Of a stretch of DNA of 64,000 nt, positions 17,888 through 28,027 are shown one piece after another (the stretch's first letter is position 1; each line of letters begins with the position of its first letter). The position numbers were made by a program, and so were the translations under genes. This DNA is from Halioglobus sp. (lineage in GTDB: Bacteria; Pseudomonadota; Gammaproteobacteria; Pseudomonadales; Halieaceae). The stretch covers positions 1-64,000 of the forward strand of contig JAPKAY010000005.1 in the NCBI GenBank assembly GCA_028825045.1, written 5' to 3'. Under the pieces are notes generated by a model that saw only the letters and a list, made by a program, of their open reading frames with translations, was not told the origin of the DNA and did not search any database.

Positions 17888-18310
17888 ATGAGTGACAACA
17901 GCGACACCAACAAGGCCATCGTCAAGAAATTCTTCGCCGCCCTGAACTGCGGCGATGTAGACTTTGTCGTCAATGCCTATGCCGAAGCAGGCAGCATACA
18001 AACCATGGGTAATACGTTGATATCCGGTATTTTTACCCGGGATGAGGTCGCAGCAACTGCCGGTGGGATTTTCGACGTGTTCCCCGATGGACTGAAGTTT
18101 TCGATTTTGGGTATGGTAAGCGAAAGCGACAAAGTCGCAGTGGAAGCCACCAGTGAGGGCAAACACATCTCGGGCCAGATCTATAGCAATGAGTATCACT
18201 TCCTGTTTGAGTTCCAAAACGGCAAACTACTTAAATTGAAGGAGTACTTGGACACCGAGCGCGTCACAGATGTACTGTGCGGCGGGCAACGTCCACCTGC
18301 TGGCACCTGA
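17888..18310 (+). CDS. SnoaL-like/NTF2-fold protein
   Basis: 140 residues from the ATG at 17888. The opening NKAIVKKFFAALNCGD and the later FPDGLKFSILGMVSESDKVAVEATSEGKH match the SnoaL-like branch of the NTF2 fold (ketosteroid-isomerase-like), which binds small hydrophobic ligands and includes isomerases, cyclases and dehydratases. The fold is well supported; the activity is not. It lies 58 bases after arfB and 45 bases before the Tat-exported DUF1214 protein, probably in one transcript with the latter. Confidence 0.8.
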   Translation: MSDNSDTNKAIVKKFFAALNCGDVDFVVNAYAEAGSIQTMGNTLISGIFTRDEVAATAGGIFDVFPDGLKFSILGMVSESDKVAVEATSEGKHISGQIYSNEYHFLFEFQNGKLLKLKEYLDTERVTDVLCGGQRPPAGT

Positions 18311-18355
18311 ACGCTCCCGCGCCCCTCCCCCCACTCATTTGAAGGAGTAAATACC

Positions 18356-19540
18356 ATGCAACGTCGCGAATTAATAAAAGGCGCCGCCCTCAGCGGATTA
18401 GTAGGCGGGCTGCTTTCGTCCACAACTTCTGCCGCCGACCTGAAAAACCCAGACAGTCAGGCTGCGCAGGCACTCGCGGAACTGCAACAAACAATGAACG
18501 ATTTGGAAACGGAATTTTCCAGTCCGCAGTGGAAGCTGCGCACGCCTCAGGATTTCGCAGAGGCTCGACGAGTACTTCTGCACGCAACCATGCACGCCCT
18601 TCAGTGCTGGCTCGAAGGGGATCCCGCTCGGCCGTTTTTTACTTCTTTTATCAACCAGCACAAGAAACTGCTCGGAGATAATCCCGACGCGCGCTACTAC
18701 TCCGCCGTTATCAATGACCAACACAGTTACCGCATTCGCGGGAACTTAGCCGATGCGACCTATACCAGCTTCACCATAGAACTGGGCGCGGGCACGGACG
18801 GTGATGGCATTGGTTCAACACTCAACGACACGCAGTTCACGGCGGACGAAAATGGCGATTATGAAATTATCGTGAGCGCCGAAAAAGTGGATGGTAACTG
18901 GATGCCTATGACCAAAGGCGCCAGCAGTCTTACTACTCGCCACTATTACGAGCGCGAACAGTGCATCAACAATGATCGTCTGCATCACATTCCGATAGAT
19001 ATAGGGAATCTAGACAAAGTACCACCAAGACGCACCCCCAACGACGCTGATATCGCTGCTGGAATTCGTCGTGTTGCGACCTTTGTCAAAGGTAACGTCA
19101 TCACTATGAACAATGAGAACAGCCCAGCGTGGGTGTCGCGGATACCCAACCAGTTTGTCCCACCGAAAAAAGACAATAGTCACGAGGCGATTACTTATGC
19201 TTCCCGAGACAATGTTTACAGCATGGCACCCTTTGTACTGGGACCCAACCAGGCACTGCTAATCCGCGGGCGCTTCCCGAAATGTCGCTTTTCCAACCTG
19301 GTGTTATTTAATCGCTTCCTACAGACCTTTGATTATGAAGAGCGCAGCGTATCGCTAAACCGGGCTCAGACTGTGTACGAAGAAAACGGCAGTTTTGAGA
19401 TGATCGTAGCCCACAAAGACCCTGGTCGTCCCAACTGGCTAGACACGGAGGGGCGTCCCTACGGCATCATGTTTTGGCGTTTTCAGTTGCCTGAGGGTGA
19501 CATCACACCGCTGGAAACTGAGGTGATCACGCTAACATAG
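18356..19540 (+). CDS. Tat-exported DUF1214-domain protein
   Basis: 394 residues. The N terminus MQRRELIKGAALSG with a following hydrophobic stretch ending in an Ala-rich cleavage region is a twin-arginine signal. The C-terminal 100 residues (from about 285, NVYSMAPFVLGPNQALLIRG through DPGRPNWLDTEG) match DUF1214, a beta-rich domain often found with DUF1254 in proteins of unknown function in lipid- and xenobiotic-degrading bacteria. AAGGAG lies about 9 bases before the ATG, one of the strongest ribosome sites in the window. It follows the SnoaL-like gene. Its function is unknown. Confidence 0.8.
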   Translation: MQRRELIKGAALSGLVGGLLSSTTSAADLKNPDSQAAQALAELQQTMNDLETEFSSPQWKLRTPQDFAEARRVLLHATMHALQCWLEGDPARPFFTSFINQHKKLLGDNPDARYYSAVINDQHSYRIRGNLADATYTSFTIELGAGTDGDGIGSTLNDTQFTADENGDYEIIVSAEKVDGNWMPMTKGASSLTTRHYYEREQCINNDRLHHIPIDIGNLDKVPPRRTPNDADIAAGIRRVATFVKGNVITMNNENSPAWVSRIPNQFVPPKKDNSHEAITYASRDNVYSMAPFVLGPNQALLIRGRFPKCRFSNLVLFNRFLQTFDYEERSVSLNRAQTVYEENGSFEMIVAHKDPGRPNWLDTEGRPYGIMFWRFQLPEGDITPLETEVITLT

Positions 19541-19580
19541 CGCTCGTATCCGGGAACCGGGCCGATGCAATGCACCCGCT

Positions 19581-20471
19581 CTAAGGACAACCCTTGCCCG
19601 CCGGGGCCATCAACCAGGCAAGTGAATTGGCGATCAACTGCCGAAACTGCGGCTGTTCGAAGGCTTCTGCCTTGTGCCCCATAGCGGCGTAAACACTGCG
19701 CCCCTCCTCGACACAGTTTGCCCACACCACGGGATGATCACCCATACGCAGATCGCGCTCATCACCCATAAACTTTTGTACAGGAGAGTAGGAGTCTTCA
19801 TCAAGTGTGGCGAGAATGGTAAAACCCTCGACCCGGGGACTCTGTTCCCAGGAGTACCATTCTTCCTCATGCTGCCAGACATCGGGCAGGCCCTTAAGGA
19901 CCGGGTGCTCCTGATTCTCCAGCACCACACTGGCTCGCTGAAATTGAGGATCCATAATATGGGCGGTGAAGTTCGCGCCAATGAAATTATCCCGGTACCA
20001 CTGCCAGCCGAGGTGCGAATCGTCTCCCGCTGAATGAATCCCCAGCCAACCACCACCGGCCTGCATCCATGCCTGGAATGCCTGCTCTTGTGCCTCGCTG
20101 AAGACATCGCCTGAAGCATTGAGAAATACGACGGCATCGAACCGCACTAGATCCTGTTGATTGAAGACAGCCCCATTTTCAGTGTGGAACATACCCCAGT
20201 TGTTCTTCTTGGCAATGGACTGCAAAGCCTTTGCGCCACCTTCGATGCCATCACGGTGACGAAAACTGTTGGTTTTACTGAAGACCAGAACTGAGGGGGA
20301 AGCCAGACCAGAAGGGATAGTGGGGGCCACCGTATCGTGATCGTGGGAGGGGAATATCAGGTGCCAGGCACCGACTCGCCAGATTGCAAACATGGCCACA
20401 GCAACGCTCAGTGCGCCGAGCAGCAATAGCCATCTGACAACTCTCATCAACAACGATCTACGCTTTGCCAT
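19581..20471 (-). CDS. membrane-anchored ThuA-like (glutamine-amidotransferase-fold) protein
   Basis: 296 residues. An N-terminal basic segment and membrane helix (about 8-30) place the rest outside the cytoplasm. The remainder is a ThuA-like domain: VLVFSKTNSFRHRDGIEGG, FDAVVFLNASGDVFSE, GGGWLGIHSAGD and a C-terminal WANCVEEGRSVYAAMGH. ThuA-like proteins have a class I glutamine-amidotransferase fold and are linked to sugar uptake or use, often without proven activity. AGAGG lies about 8 bases before the ATG. It is convergent with the DUF1214 gene. Confidence 0.85.
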   Translation of the reverse strand: MAKRRSLLMRVVRWLLLLGALSVAVAMFAIWRVGAWHLIFPSHDHDTVAPTIPSGLASPSVLVFSKTNSFRHRDGIEGGAKALQSIAKKNNWGMFHTENGAVFNQQDLVRFDAVVFLNASGDVFSEAQEQAFQAWMQAGGGWLGIHSAGDDSHLGWQWYRDNFIGANFTAHIMDPQFQRASVVLENQEHPVLKGLPDVWQHEEEWYSWEQSPRVEGFTILATLDEDSYSPVQKFMGDERDLRMGDHPVVWANCVEEGRSVYAAMGHKAEAFEQPQFRQLIANSLAWLMAPAGKGCP

Positions 20472-20538
20472 GCCGAACCTCTCACATTTTCACTGTGGCC
20501 CAGTATAAAGATACCCACTAACCAACGCGAATGCCCAC

Positions 20539-21666
20539 TTACCTGGCACCATCAAACCAATCTTCAAATCCCAGTTTCGTCGAAGGTCCTAGATGCATCT
20601 GTTCCAACACTCCGTGCCCGACTTTGTCGCCGCAGGTCGCCTTAACGACCTGCTGGACATGTATATTTTCCAGCGCGAGAGGGTCCAGATCACCGTCCTT
20701 GAAGCTCTCGCCGGCAATTACCAGCTCCCCGTGCCACTTTCCGTGGCCCCATTCAGGGTGCTGGTAGCCCAGGCCCTTCATTCGATGCACCAACACGGGC
20801 TCCAGGTGCACCTCCATACTCTCACCCGAGCGGTCATGCATAGTAATAACTGCCGAACTGGCCCGGCGAGTGCCAGGGATCATGGTGATCTGGTGCTCCA
20901 CCTCGCCCTGCCAAACCCGAGCGCTGGGATCGCTGGTACCGGGAATCGCATCCATACTCGTATAGTGTGGTAAAAAAGCCTGGTCCGTATGCCATTGATG
21001 GCCCGTGCCATCTTCAAACCACCCGGCAAGACTGCACTCTGTTTCCCAGTTTATCGGCATCCAGCAAAAGTGCACCGCCTGAAACTCCGGCAGGGGCGCG
21101 CCACCCGTAAAAGATTCTCCGACCGGACGGATTCCCCAGGACCGGTCCTTCAAGCCATAGGTAGTGCGTCCGTCAACTTTCAGTTCGCGCCCGTCATAGC
21201 GAATCCAGCCAGACCAAAACCCGAACTGATCCAGCCGCGTTGCATCCATCACAATATGGCGTTCGTTACGCAGGGTCTGGCGACCCTCTTCAACGCAGGC
21301 GGTACGCGGTGTAAATACCAGATCACATTCAATTCCGGTCTCGTTGGGCTCAATCAAAATGCGGTGTCGGCCCATGGGCTCCAGTATTTGCAACGCAAAA
21401 GGCCCAACACTGGTATCAGTGGGCTCCTGAGGCGCCCGGCGTGAACCGTGAAAGGCATACTGGTGTCCGTCGATAGCAAGGCTCAGACTGCAATCGAGGA
21501 TGCCGAGATTGGCATAGCGGCACATTCCCACGCCAAAGTAAAAGCTGCCATCCTGGGCGTGACCGTTGTACCAGTAGCGATCATAAAAAAATCGATCACT
21601 GGAAGCAGTGTGAAAGACAGGCTCCGCCGTCTGATGAATCGGGTAGTCGTCAAATTTGGATAACAT
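20539..21666 (-). CDS. CrtC/lipocalin-like beta-barrel protein of unknown function
   Basis: About 375 residues from the ATG at 21666 (GGAG nine bases upstream); other ATGs lie at 21675 and 21696. The sequence is rich in Trp, His and aromatic beta-strand patterns, with GRTTYGLKDRSWGIRP in the middle and WGHGKWHGEL toward the end. This resembles the hydroxyneurosporene-synthase (CrtC)-like or lipocalin-like double-barrel family found in many terpenoid- and steroid-using marine bacteria. There is no signal peptide, so it is probably cytoplasmic. Assignment is tentative. Sixty-eight bases separate it from the ThuA-like gene downstream. Confidence 0.6.
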   Translation of the reverse strand: MLSKFDDYPIHQTAEPVFHTASSDRFFYDRYWYNGHAQDGSFYFGVGMCRYANLGILDCSLSLAIDGHQYAFHGSRRAPQEPTDTSVGPFALQILEPMGRHRILIEPNETGIECDLVFTPRTACVEEGRQTLRNERHIVMDATRLDQFGFWSGWIRYDGRELKVDGRTTYGLKDRSWGIRPVGESFTGGAPLPEFQAVHFCWMPINWETECSLAGWFEDGTGHQWHTDQAFLPHYTSMDAIPGTSDPSARVWQGEVEHQITMIPGTRRASSAVITMHDRSGESMEVHLEPVLVHRMKGLGYQHPEWGHGKWHGELVIAGESFKDGDLDPLALENIHVQQVVKATCGDKVGHGVLEQMHLGPSTKLGFEDWFDGAR

Positions 21667-21996
21667 GTGTTCCATCTCCGAGTGGCAGCCGTGCAAGCAT
21701 GAACCACATCAGAGCGGTCAACAAGCCGAACGGCAAATCACCCTATACGTGTCTATAAAGTCAAACCCCGGCGGACACAAACCAACGTTGCTACTTGTTC
21801 ACGGCGCGGCTAAGTAACGCCAGTGGCCCGGCACTGACTCGAGTAAAGAGTATTGAGACACGCTTTTCACGTTTTCACTTACATTTACCGCCACTCCTCC
21901 TGGAAAACGTACGCCAGGGGCCTAGGCTCTTCTGCGGGATGGACTTTTTTGCAAAGCTCCACTACCGTCTAATTTCGTCCACACGAGCCTCACACT
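21667..21996. other. 330-base divergent intergenic region
   Basis: Lies between the CrtC-like gene (minus) and the nucleoside transporter (plus). I see no open frame with a ribosome site, no clear promoter pair and no purine-riboswitch-like sequence. Promoters for both flanking genes should lie here. Confidence 0.5.
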
Positions 21997-23232
21997 ATGT
22001 CCCAGGCCCTGCTAGGCCTCCCGTGTATCATTTTGCTCGCATGGCTGACCAGCAGCAATCGTCGGCGCTTTCCCACGCGCCTGGTTATCACTGGTCTGCT
22101 GGCCCAGCTACTCCTTGCCGCATTGTTTTTGAAAGTCGCACCGCTACAGGATGCGCTACTAATGGTAAACAAGCTCATGTTGACCCTTGAGGCGGCAACT
22201 CAGCAGGGAACAGCCATGGTATTTGGCTTTCTTGGCGGTGCACCTTCTCCATTTGAGGTCACCGGCCCACAACATAGTTTTGTGCTGGCTTTTCGCGCTC
22301 TACCCATAGTGATTGTATTCGCCGCCCTAAGCGCACTGCTGTGGCATTGGCGGGTGATTCCAATTGCCATATCCGCCCTGTCCCGACTGTTGGCAAAAAC
22401 CATGGGGCTTAGCGGCGCGATCAGCATGGGAGCCACCAGCTCTATTTTTATTGGCATGGTCGAGTCGCCCCTGCTAATCAAGCCCCATCTTCGATCGATG
22501 TCCAACAGCGAATTACTAATGCTGATGAGCTGCGGCATGGCCACCGTAGCCGGCACCGTCATGGGTTTGTACGCGGGCATCCTCGCCGCCACAGTGCCCG
22601 CCGCTCTCAGTCATATTCTGGTCGCCTCCCTGATAAGCGCCCCCGCCGCCTTGATGCTTGCCGCCGTTATGCTGCCGCCTGAGGCCGATGCAAACATTGT
22701 AGCCGTTAACATGCAGTCGCCCTACAGCAGCAGCATGGACGCACTAGTAAGCGGAACGGGAGAAGGGTTGCGTCTATTGGCCAATATTGTTGGCATGCTG
22801 ATAGTCTTTGTCGCGTTGGTCTATCTCGTCGACCAGGGATTGGCACTGATTCCCGCAGGTACCGAGCCCCTCACCCTGGTCGGCTTATTCGGACAGCTAC
22901 TGGCTCCGCTGGCATGGCTGATAGGCATACCCTGGAACGAAGCCCATATTGCCGGGGAGTTATTGGCCACCAAGGTGTTCATCAACGAATTAGTAGCGTA
23001 TCTGGAACTGGCTGCACTGGAACCGGGTGCACTGAGCGAACACAGCCGCCTGATCATGACTTACGCCCTTTGCGGCTTTGCGAATTTTGGCAGTCTGGGC
23101 ATCATGATAGGCGGCCTGACTGCGATGTGCCCGGAACGTTCGGCAGACATTCTGCGTCTCGCCCCACGATCAGTTTGGGCTGGCCTGCTAGCAACCTGCA
23201 TGACTGGCTGTTTGGCGGGCCTTATCCTGTGA
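21997..23232 (+). CDS. concentrative nucleoside transporter (NupC/CNT family)
   Basis: 411 residues, almost wholly hydrophobic, with about ten membrane segments. Diagnostic CNT sequence is present: QQGTAMVFGFLGG, then the Gate-domain-like region SGAISMGATSSIFIGMVESPLLIKP and the C-terminal YALCGFANFGSLGIMIGGL with NFGS. CNT proteins import nucleosides with sodium or protons. The conserved EAP/VESP-type motif (here MVESP) supports nucleoside transport. It stands alone on the plus strand, 84 bases before an esterase gene, and has no other nucleoside-salvage gene next to it. Confidence 0.9.
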   Translation: MSQALLGLPCIILLAWLTSSNRRRFPTRLVITGLLAQLLLAALFLKVAPLQDALLMVNKLMLTLEAATQQGTAMVFGFLGGAPSPFEVTGPQHSFVLAFRALPIVIVFAALSALLWHWRVIPIAISALSRLLAKTMGLSGAISMGATSSIFIGMVESPLLIKPHLRSMSNSELLMLMSCGMATVAGTVMGLYAGILAATVPAALSHILVASLISAPAALMLAAVMLPPEADANIVAVNMQSPYSSSMDALVSGTGEGLRLLANIVGMLIVFVALVYLVDQGLALIPAGTEPLTLVGLFGQLLAPLAWLIGIPWNEAHIAGELLATKVFINELVAYLELAALEPGALSEHSRLIMTYALCGFANFGSLGIMIGGLTAMCPERSADILRLAPRSVWAGLLATCMTGCLAGLIL

Positions 23233-23316
23233 CAACGCGCTTTGTACCCAATGCAACAGGAAACCATTTGTCGAAACCGGTTCCTTTGCTACTCTCTATT
23301 CACGCCCTGACCCGAA

Positions 23317-24276
23317 ATGACAAAAACCATGAACAAACCCTACGACATCCACACTGACTTCGCCAAATTTCCAGTAGTCACGCTAAAGTTCAGCCCACTA
23401 ATTCTGTGGCTGCTCAATTCATTGATGAAGGTGCAACGTTATTTCACTAAACGCTCTTACAATCTTGGCGTCGCCAGGCACACGTTAACCAGCACCGACG
23501 GGGAACCCTTCAAAATCATAGTAATGACACCCCACGGCCTGGAAAAACCCGGACCTGCATTGCTTTATTACCACGGTGGGGCTTTTGCACTGAGTTATGC
23601 CAGCACACACCTTGAAAGTTGTGAGCGATACGCCAATGAGGTGGGCTGTGTTGTTGTTTTTGTCGAATATCGGCTAGCGCCAAAATTCCCATTTCCCTGT
23701 GGTTTCAACGATAGTTACGCAGCGCTTGAATGGGTGACGCAGCAAGCGGACAACCTCGGCATCGATATCACCCGTGTCGCCGTGGGTGGTGACAGCGCCG
23801 GAGGCGCGCTGGCGGCAGGCGTCGCACAAAAAGCCAGAGACGAGCAACTCCTGAATCTCTGCGCACAACTTCTCATTTATCCGGTGCTGGACAACAGCTG
23901 TTCAACACCTTCCGCCACCGACTTCGTCGATGTACCTCTGTGGAATGCCACCTCTAATCGGCGCATGTGGGAGATGTATTTGAGTGGCTATGATAAGAGT
24001 GAAACGCCACTTTATGCCGCCCCGGGATTCGGCGAACTGCAAGCCCTGCCGCCGAGCTACGTGGAAACAGCCGAATTTGACCCACTGAAGGACGAGGGAC
24101 TGAATTATATCCGCGGACTACAAGCACAAAGTATTGAAGTAACAGTTAATGAAACGCAGCAGACCATTCACGGATATGACGGCAATACCAAAAGCGAAAT
24201 TGCCAAAAAATCGATGCTGCAGCGAATAGCCTTTCTGAAAACTACTTTTGGCTTCGCAGACTCACCGACCCACTAG
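23317..24276 (+). CDS. alpha/beta hydrolase, hormone-sensitive-lipase-type esterase
   Basis: 319 residues. The HSL-family oxyanion motif appears as HGGA at about 86-89 (usually HGGG), the nucleophile elbow is GDSAGG with Ser160, and candidate acid and base are the Asp in EFDPLKDEG (about 257) and the His in TIHGYDG (about 284). It should hydrolyse short- to medium-chain esters. There is no signal peptide, so it is probably cytoplasmic. It follows the nucleoside transporter but no functional link is evident. Confidence 0.9.
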   Translation: MTKTMNKPYDIHTDFAKFPVVTLKFSPLILWLLNSLMKVQRYFTKRSYNLGVARHTLTSTDGEPFKIIVMTPHGLEKPGPALLYYHGGAFALSYASTHLESCERYANEVGCVVVFVEYRLAPKFPFPCGFNDSYAALEWVTQQADNLGIDITRVAVGGDSAGGALAAGVAQKARDEQLLNLCAQLLIYPVLDNSCSTPSATDFVDVPLWNATSNRRMWEMYLSGYDKSETPLYAAPGFGELQALPPSYVETAEFDPLKDEGLNYIRGLQAQSIEVTVNETQQTIHGYDGNTKSEIAKKSMLQRIAFLKTTFGFADSPTH

Positions 24277-24455
24277 CGCCTTCGTGAACCGTTCTAGCCG
24301 CCATCATACCCACAATTTTTTTCGTGTCCTGCCGAGCATAACCAGAAGATATTCTGCACAACTCAGATTGATAGTGACGCAGGTTCCGCGTTTAATAGAG
24401 CCTTCAAGGCGCTCCTGTCTAAATTCCCGGAAAATCTATAACACTGGAAAAACAA

Positions 24456-26480
24456 ATGTTGAAAAAAATCCTGATCGTCATACTGCTGCTTGTTTCGATC
24501 GCAGCACTGGCACTTTGGCTGGCGGGCGGGCGGGATGTTTACGCGCTTTATCGCGGCACCGCCGTTTCTACAGCGCTAGGCGATTATGCGCTACAGGATG
24601 ACAGTGCAATTACGATTCCCACGCCAGAACCGAGACAAACCCAGCCTTACAATCCTCTGAAAAATGTCTATTGGGGTGATCTTCATGTGCACACGGTGGA
24701 GAGTTTTGATGCGGTCTTGTTTGGCACCACGCTGACCATCGAAGATGCTTACCGCTTCGCCCAGGGCGACTCTCTACGAAACGCTGGCGGCGAACTAATG
24801 CAGTTATCCCGCCCTCTGGACTTTGTCGCAATTACAGATCATGCAGAGACTTTTGGCCTGCGCACCCGTTGCGGTGATGAAGGCCTGTCCGTGATGGAGA
24901 GTCTCAATTGCTGGGTCATGGAGACGCCCAACGTTACGACCTTTTTACTGGTGAAAGCATTTGCCAGCGGTCCAGCAGAAGACCCCGTTCATAATGGAGC
25001 CGCCGGCGTCTACAGCAATAAAGCCCGCCAACAACCGACACAGGCAAGCTTGCCTATTTGCACCCTCGACGAATCCGATCCCCAGCGCTGTTTTCGCGAC
25101 AGCAACAGCGACTGGGCTCGATATCAGGCTCTGGCGGATAAACACAATCAACCCGGGGTCCTGACTGCCTTTTCCGCCTACGAGTATTCTCCCCCGCTAC
25201 CCGACTCTGGAAAGCATCATCGCAATGTCATTTTCAATGGCACCACACTCCCGGAACACGCTACCTCCTACTTCGATGCAGGAAGCGCTGTTGCGCTGTG
25301 GCGGGCACTCGAAGAGTCCTGTGTTGGAGATTGTGATTTCCTGACGATTCCCCACAACATGAATAAGGGTTGGGGTCTGTTCTACAGCCGCCACACCTGG
25401 GACGGCGGAACCTACGATGAAGAAGCCTGGAAGTTGCGACAACGTCGCGAGCCGCTGGCTGAGGTGTATCAGGTGAAGGGGGCGTCGGAGTGTGCATTGG
25501 GCGTAGGTGCAACAGACGAAGAATGCGCATTCAGCCAGATACTAAAGCCCTGCGAGCCCGGTCAGGAATCAGGATGCGCCTTTACCACCGGCTTCACCCG
25601 CCAGGGCCTGAAGGTTGGCCTAGAGCTGGACCGGGAACTGGGATTTAATCCTCTGGCCTTCGGTGTTATTGGCTCTACCGACACCCACAATTCCAACCCG
25701 GGCGACGCTGAAGAGTGGGACTTTGTCGGCAAAGTAGCTGCCGCCTCTTCCCCGGCCATTCGCCGGATCACGGAATGGCCAGATCGCAAACCCTATGAGT
25801 CGACCTTGCAATTTCACACCTCAGGTGGATTAGCCGCAGTGTGGGCGGAGGAAAATACACGCGATGCCATCTTTTCTGCAATGCAGCGCCGAGAGGCGTA
25901 TGCCAGTTCCGGGCCGCGTATAAGCTTACGATTCTTTGCTGGATGGGGCTTCGATGAAAGCATCGTCGATGCCGTCGATGCGGTCGCACTTGCTACCACG
26001 GGTGGCGTCCCCATGGGCGGCGTATTGGTTCCCGATATCGAGCAAGCAGACAGTCCTACATTTTTTGTCTGGGCGAGCGCCGACCTGATGAGCGCGCCAC
26101 TGCAGCGAATTCAGATGATTAAAGGCTGGATAGACGACCAAGGACAGACACACGAACTTGTTCAGGACATTAGCTGCTCCGACGGCTTACAGGTCGATTC
26201 TGCCACGCAGCGCTGCCCCAACAATGGCGCCTCGGTAGACATCAGTAACTGCACAATACTCGGCGATTCAGGCGCCGCTCAATTAGTCGCAGCCTGGAAA
26301 GATCCGGCTTATCGTCCGGACCAAACTGCTTTTTACTACGTGAGGGTTTTGCAGAATCCAACGTGTCGCTGGTCAACGTATGACTCTCTACGACTGGGTC
26401 AGGCACCACCAACGCATGTTCCCTCGACTATCCAGGAACGGGCCTGGTCCTCACCTATCTGGGTGGATGCCGTCGATTAA
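24456..26480 (+). CDS. DUF3604 PHP-like protein, membrane-anchored
   Basis: 674 residues. An N-terminal hydrophobic helix (3-24) acts as signal or anchor. The motif YWGDLHVHTVESFDA at 72-86 and FVAITDHAE near 123-131 are typical of the PHP-like metal-binding region of DUF3604 proteins. Later NMNKG and GSTDTHNS extend the pattern, where His and Asp probably bind metals. Several Cys pairs in the C-terminal half suggest disulfides, consistent with a periplasmic place. DUF3604 proteins are common in marine gammaproteobacteria and have no proven reaction. It is convergent with the P450 gene, 37 bases apart. Confidence 0.85.
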   Translation: MLKKILIVILLLVSIAALALWLAGGRDVYALYRGTAVSTALGDYALQDDSAITIPTPEPRQTQPYNPLKNVYWGDLHVHTVESFDAVLFGTTLTIEDAYRFAQGDSLRNAGGELMQLSRPLDFVAITDHAETFGLRTRCGDEGLSVMESLNCWVMETPNVTTFLLVKAFASGPAEDPVHNGAAGVYSNKARQQPTQASLPICTLDESDPQRCFRDSNSDWARYQALADKHNQPGVLTAFSAYEYSPPLPDSGKHHRNVIFNGTTLPEHATSYFDAGSAVALWRALEESCVGDCDFLTIPHNMNKGWGLFYSRHTWDGGTYDEEAWKLRQRREPLAEVYQVKGASECALGVGATDEECAFSQILKPCEPGQESGCAFTTGFTRQGLKVGLELDRELGFNPLAFGVIGSTDTHNSNPGDAEEWDFVGKVAAASSPAIRRITEWPDRKPYESTLQFHTSGGLAAVWAEENTRDAIFSAMQRREAYASSGPRISLRFFAGWGFDESIVDAVDAVALATTGGVPMGGVLVPDIEQADSPTFFVWASADLMSAPLQRIQMIKGWIDDQGQTHELVQDISCSDGLQVDSATQRCPNNGASVDISNCTILGDSGAAQLVAAWKDPAYRPDQTAFYYVRVLQNPTCRWSTYDSLRLGQAPPTHVPSTIQERAWSSPIWVDAVD

Positions 26481-26517
26481 GTGGCAGACTAAACTGGCTG
26501 AAACGATGTAAATAGCA

Positions 26518-27867
26518 TCAATCCCGCAATTTGAAATACACCGGCAGCCCATCGCGCGGTTTAGAAATCGGAGATTGTTGTACCGGCATCTCATAACCGT
26601 CTTTGATAGACCACTGGTATCTCCGGAGCATCTCAAACATGACAAGCTTCACTTGCATAATGGCAAAATGCAAACCAATACACATGTGCGCTCCCCCGCT
26701 GAACGGCACCCAGCAATAGGGGTGGCGTTTGTGCTCCATTCGTTCCTCACTGAATCGCAATGGATCGAACTTTTTCGGCTCAGACCAATATTCCTCCATA
26801 TAGTGTGTGTGAATGGGGTACGTTGCCACCATAGCCCCAACCGGAACTTTCAACCCTTCAAATTCAAAAGCTTTGAGGTTGAATTTTGGTAGCGTCGACA
26901 AGGGTGGGTACATGCGCAGCGCCTCCTTCATCACCCACTCCGTCTGCGGCATGCGCTCAAGATCTTCGTAACGCAGCTGGTCCACACCCAGGCCATTCAC
27001 TTCATCGAGCAGACGCTGCTGCCACTGCGGGTTACGCGCCAGTCCGTAGGTCATACTGGTGAGTGTACTGGTAGTGGTATCGTGTGCGGCCATCATCAGG
27101 AAGATCATGTGATCGATCACCTCCTGGTCCGTGTATTGATTGCCCTCTTCGTCCGTCGCTTTGCACAGCAGTGAAAACATATCAGTATCACTTCCGGCGC
27201 GTTTGGACGGTAACTCCCGCTGAAAGTACTCGCACATATAATTGCGCGCACGAATACCACGCCATAATAGTGTCCCAGGTATCGCAAGGGGAAGAAGCGG
27301 CATAGAAGCGGCCACAGTAGTCTCAAAGGCGTTGTTAATCCGATTGGCTTCTTTGCCCAGATCCATTCCCAGAAAAATAGTGGCGGCAAGGTCCAGTGTC
27401 ATTTTTTTAAACGTTGGAAATGCCAACATCGGCTCGCCGGGACTCACCGGCCATTCAGCAACCGCTTTTTGAACTTGCGGACCCATTTCGAGCATGTAGC
27501 GTCGCATGGCTTCGACCTTGAATCCGGTCTGCATCAAGCGACGGTGGTATCGATGGTCATCGCCATCTCGCAACATCAGGCCATTGGGAAATATCCGGCC
27601 AATAATCTGGTCCCAGGCTTTCTTATTGGAAAACACCTGGCCGGTGTTGACCAATGCGAGCCGGTGGGCATCGGCACCATACAGATTGACAAACGTGATG
27701 CGAAAAAATTTCTGCATCACCGCATTGCCGAAACGAGACTGAAGCTCCTGAGCGTGCTCCAGAGGATTGACATAGCTCTTTCGAACCAGTCGCAGAGTCT
27801 CGAGAAAGGTCAGCTTGGTAGGTTGCAGCTCCGGGGCTTCACTTTCGCGCATCATAGCGTCAGACAT
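26518..27867 (-). CDS. cytochrome P450
   Basis: 449 residues from the ATG at 27867, which has GAAGG eight bases upstream; an ATG at 27882 has none at a usable distance. All P450 signatures are present: I-helix MMAAHDTTTST, K-helix EALR, the PERF-like DPLRF and the heme loop FSGGAHMCIG with the Cys ligand. There is no membrane anchor, as expected for a bacterial enzyme that needs separate ferredoxin and reductase; neither is adjacent. The sequence recalls CYP51/CYP120-like bacterial P450s that act on sterols or terpenoids, but I cannot assign a substrate. Confidence 0.95.
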   Translation of the reverse strand: MSDAMMRESEAPELQPTKLTFLETLRLVRKSYVNPLEHAQELQSRFGNAVMQKFFRITFVNLYGADAHRLALVNTGQVFSNKKAWDQIIGRIFPNGLMLRDGDDHRYHRRLMQTGFKVEAMRRYMLEMGPQVQKAVAEWPVSPGEPMLAFPTFKKMTLDLAATIFLGMDLGKEANRINNAFETTVAASMPLLPLAIPGTLLWRGIRARNYMCEYFQRELPSKRAGSDTDMFSLLCKATDEEGNQYTDQEVIDHMIFLMMAAHDTTTSTLTSMTYGLARNPQWQQRLLDEVNGLGVDQLRYEDLERMPQTEWVMKEALRMYPPLSTLPKFNLKAFEFEGLKVPVGAMVATYPIHTHYMEEYWSEPKKFDPLRFSEERMEHKRHPYCWVPFSGGAHMCIGLHFAIMQVKLVMFEMLRRYQWSIKDGYEMPVQQSPISKPRDGLPVYFKLRD

Positions 27868-28027
27868 GTTGAAAACCTTCATCTCTAATTACAAAATAAA
27901 CCGCTGCACGCCATCAAAATGCAGGCCGAGTGACTTGATTGACTCTAGGAATAATCTGCTAACTTGAGGCTGCAGAAAATTTAGCGTGTTAAGAGCATGT
28001 CAAACACGGAAAAGGCGGTCAAGGCTA

